Below are positions 4,704 through 6,341 of a stretch of DNA of 6,341 nt, one piece after another (within the stretch, counting starts at the first letter, position 1; every line of letters starts with the position of its first letter). Source of the DNA: Clostridium sp. (GTDB lineage: Bacteria; Bacillota_A; Clostridia; Lachnospirales; Lachnospiraceae). The translations under genes were made by a program, and so were the position numbers. A model generated the notes under the pieces. That model saw only the letters and a program-made list of their open reading frames with translations. It searched no databases and was not told the origin of the DNA. The stretch spans positions 1-6,341 of the forward strand of contig JAMPAW010000184.1 of NCBI GenBank assembly GCA_023666975.1. The letters run 5' to 3'.

Positions 4704-5657
4704 ATAATAAGCGCAAGCAGAAGAACGGATATACCGGCCTTTTTTTCAGAATGGTTCATTAACCGAATAGAGGCACAATATGCCTGTGTAAGGAACCCTA
4801 TGAACATACGTCAAATCAGTAAAATCAACCTTGCACCGGACATTGTTGACTGCATCGTTTTTTGGAGTAAAAATCCAAAACCGATTATAGGGAAGCTGGA
4901 TGCATTAAACGATTATATGTATTATTTTCAATTTACCCTCAACGCATATGATAGAGATTATGAAACAAATCTGCCCTCTTTGGATGAGCGGATACAAACT
5001 TTTCAGACGTTATCGGAGTTAATCGGCAGGCAGCGCGTCATATGGCGATATGATCCCATTATCTTAAACGACCGATACTCTGTAAGCTGGCATTCGGCTA
5101 AATTTGAATACATCGCAAATCAGCTGTGCAATTACACAGAAAAAGTCACCGTAAGCTTTATCGATTTGTACACAAAAATTTCAAGTTGCGCAAGAGAAAA
5201 AAATATTTGCGAATTATCTTATGCCCAAAAGAATACCGTTGCAAAAAATCTTTCTGAAATTGCCCATTCGCACCACCTCAAAATAGATACCTGCGCTGAA
5301 GCTATTGACTTATCCGCCTATGACATTGATCACGCTCACTGTATTGACGATAAGCTCATTGCCGGATTACTTGGCTGCTCTATCGACGTGAGCAAAGATA
5401 AAAATCAACGTTTAGAATGCGGATGCGCCGTAAGCATCGATCTGGGGCTCTATAATACCTGCCAGAATGGCTGCGTATATTGTTATGCCAATCATAGCGC
5501 CGATGTCCGCAAGCGAAATCTCGAAGCATATGACCCCAACTCCCCGTTACTCTGCAGTCAGATAACAGAAGCGGATAAAATTACCGAGCGGAAGGTTAAG
5601 AGGCTGCGGAATATGCAATTGAGCTTTTTAGGACCGGACTGCAAAGTCTGTCTTTAA
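4701..5657 (+). CDS. DUF1848-family protein with radical-SAM-like cysteine cluster
   Basis: This 318-residue protein matches the DUF1848 family (PF08902) along its whole length, close to the usual size of about 300-320. Visible blocks are IISASRRTDIPAF at 2-14, RNPMN at 31-35, VDCIVFWSKNP at 49-59, YYFQFTL at 74-80, RVIWRYDPI at 112-120, SFIDLY at 152-157, CAE at 198-200, and KDKNQRLECGC at 232-242. Next comes YNTCQNGCVYCYAN at 251-264, with a C-x3-C-x2-C arrangement (Cys254, 258, 261). That spacing is the one used by radical SAM enzymes to hold a [4Fe-4S] cluster, though here it lies near the C-terminus. The reaction is unknown. The tail GPDCKVCL adds a further CxxC beyond the family's usual end. 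The ATG at 4701 follows AAAGGGG (4687-4693); an in-frame TTG at 4641 with a similar site would add 20 residues. No partner gene is adjacent. Confidence 0.85.
   Translation: MIISASRRTDIPAFFSEWFINRIEAQYACVRNPMNIRQISKINLAPDIVDCIVFWSKNPKPIIGKLDALNDYMYYFQFTLNAYDRDYETNLPSLDERIQTFQTLSELIGRQRVIWRYDPIILNDRYSVSWHSAKFEYIANQLCNYTEKVTVSFIDLYTKISSCAREKNICELSYAQKNTVAKNLSEIAHSHHLKIDTCAEAIDLSAYDIDHAHCIDDKLIAGLLGCSIDVSKDKNQRLECGCAVSIDLGLYNTCQNGCVYCYANHSADVRKRNLEAYDPNSPLLCSQITEADKITERKVKRLRNMQLSFLGPDCKVCL
5635..5655 (+). terminator. Weak terminator-like hairpin at the end of the DUF1848 gene
   Basis: CGGACT (5635-5640), loop GCAA, AGTCTG (5645-5650) forms a six-pair stem with one G-U pair, followed by TCTTT. 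It overlaps the last codons of the gene. The stem is short and the T-run poor, so it may only slow transcription, or be chance. Confidence 0.3.
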
Positions 5658-5759
5658 CTTCCGACATTTCTGCAGGCAGCTTATTTCTGTTATTGTCTTT
5701 AAAAAATCCGTGGGATTTTGTCGTGGCCGGTGTATATTAAACGTAAGGAGGGGAAAGCA

Positions 5760-6302
5760 GTGGATTATTCGGAATTGATTGCCGCTTTGCGTGAACGCCG
5801 GGCCGACGCGCTGGAATGTTTTCAGAGGTTATTTACTCCTCTGTTGCGCTACATCATCGCACCTATCCTTCCCGATGAGCGGGATCGGGAGGAATGCTTG
5901 TCCGATATTCAGCTTCAAGTGTGGGATGCCATCAAGGGCTATGACCCTGACAGGGCCGCATTGACCACCTGGCTTACTCATTTAGCGCGGAATGCGGCGC
6001 TGAATCGGCGGCGCGCGAATGAACGCCGCCACGAGGGCGTCTGCCTGGATGAAACCGTACCTGACGCCGGAGACACACCTGAGCAATCGGCAATCAGAAC
6101 CGAAAACGCAAAAGCCTTGTGGGACGCGGTGGGACGGCTGGAACGGCGGGATCGAGAGCTGTTCCTGCGCAAATACTATTATTACCAATCCACCGCGCAG
6201 ATTTCCGCTGAGCTGGGGCTGACCGTCCGGGCCGTGGAGGGCAGATTATATCGTGTTCGCAAACATTTACAGGCAGAATTAGGGGGTGACAGTCATGGAT
6301 GA
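5760..6302 (+). CDS. ECF-type RNA polymerase sigma factor
   Basis: This 180-residue protein has the two-domain layout of an extracytoplasmic-function sigma factor. Region 2 spans about residues 18-88, with DREECLSDIQLQVWDAI and then GYDPDRAALTTWLTHLARN before a basic RRR, which matches core-binding and -10 recognition helices. Region 4 spans about 117-173 and contains LERRDRELFLRKYYYYQST, a helix-turn-helix AQISAELGLTVRAVEGRLYRVR, and a basic end. A linker of about 28 acidic and proline-bearing residues joins them. I start it at GTG 5760, because AAGGAGG lies eight bases upstream; a start at 5718 would add 14 residues without a ribosome binding site. Its stop overlaps the next gene, so the two are translationally coupled. 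It likely directs polymerase to a small regulon, including perhaps its own promoter; no consensus -35/-10 pair is evident upstream. The signal is unknown. Confidence 0.87.
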   Translation: MDYSELIAALRERRADALECFQRLFTPLLRYIIAPILPDERDREECLSDIQLQVWDAIKGYDPDRAALTTWLTHLARNAALNRRRANERRHEGVCLDETVPDAGDTPEQSAIRTENAKALWDAVGRLERRDRELFLRKYYYYQSTAQISAELGLTVRAVEGRLYRVRKHLQAELGGDSHG

Positions 6303-6341
6303 ATTTGACAGAATGCTCTATCAAGATGCCCGGCAGATGCC
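6295..6341 (+). CDS. Probable anti-sigma factor, first 15 codons (cut by right edge)
   Basis: An ATG at 6295 overlaps the last eight bases of the sigma factor gene and is preceded by AGGGGGTGA. It opens MDEFDRMLYQDARQM and runs off the window. ECF sigma genes in Clostridia are very often followed, with overlapping start and stop, by a membrane-anchored anti-sigma factor that holds the sigma factor inactive until a signal arrives. The identification rests on this position and on the acidic N-terminus only, since no domain is visible. Confidence 0.6.
   Translation, partial: MDEFDRMLYQDARQM

Noticed and set aside
4556..4762. 68-codon frame across the direct repeat
   Set aside because: It starts with TTG without a ribosome binding site and overlaps the DUF1848 start in another frame; the repeated residues simply reflect the DNA repeat.

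Overview
The window looks like chromosomal DNA of a Gram-positive gut Clostridia, most likely Lachnospiraceae-like. This is inferred from strong AGGAGG-type ribosome binding sites, consensus sigma-A promoters, and the gene families present (CmpB-type membrane protein, DUF1848, ECF sigma factor with anti-sigma partner). No taxonomic search was possible. It is a mosaic of short, mostly monocistronic units separated by debris-rich gaps.

Left part (1-1440, minus strand) is visibly AT-rich and carries a defence locus. The N-terminal 370 residues of a fused restriction nuclease / N6-adenine DNA methyltransferase run off the left edge. Directly upstream is a small excisionase-type helix-turn-helix gene that has lost its frame at two A-runs. 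Upstream of that is a near-consensus promoter whose spacer and -10 box hold a perfect TTATAAC-N7-GTTATAA palindrome. The arrangement suggests a small controller protein plus restriction-modification enzyme, with the controller now damaged.

Middle part (1440-3710, minus strand) is more GC-rich. After a gene-free stretch with several inverted repeats comes guaA, with a clear terminator, promoter and ribosome binding site. It encodes only the ATP-pyrophosphatase and dimerisation domains of GMP synthase, without the usual glutaminase domain. Upstream is a five-helix CmpB-family membrane protein.

Right part (3710-6341, plus strand) starts from a divergent intergenic region. It carries a GNAT acetyltransferase preceded by two inverted repeats; about 350 bases of gene debris that include a recognisable piece of a second acetyltransferase; a DUF1848 protein with a radical-SAM-like cysteine cluster, whose translation start region is duplicated just upstream; and an ECF sigma factor whose stop overlaps the start of what is probably its anti-sigma factor, cut by the right edge.

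I see no CRISPR array, tRNA, rRNA or complete insertion sequence. The most interesting items are the restriction locus with its broken controller and palindromic promoter, the glutaminase-less GMP synthase, and the duplicated start region of the DUF1848 gene. None of these is proof of a wholly new system.
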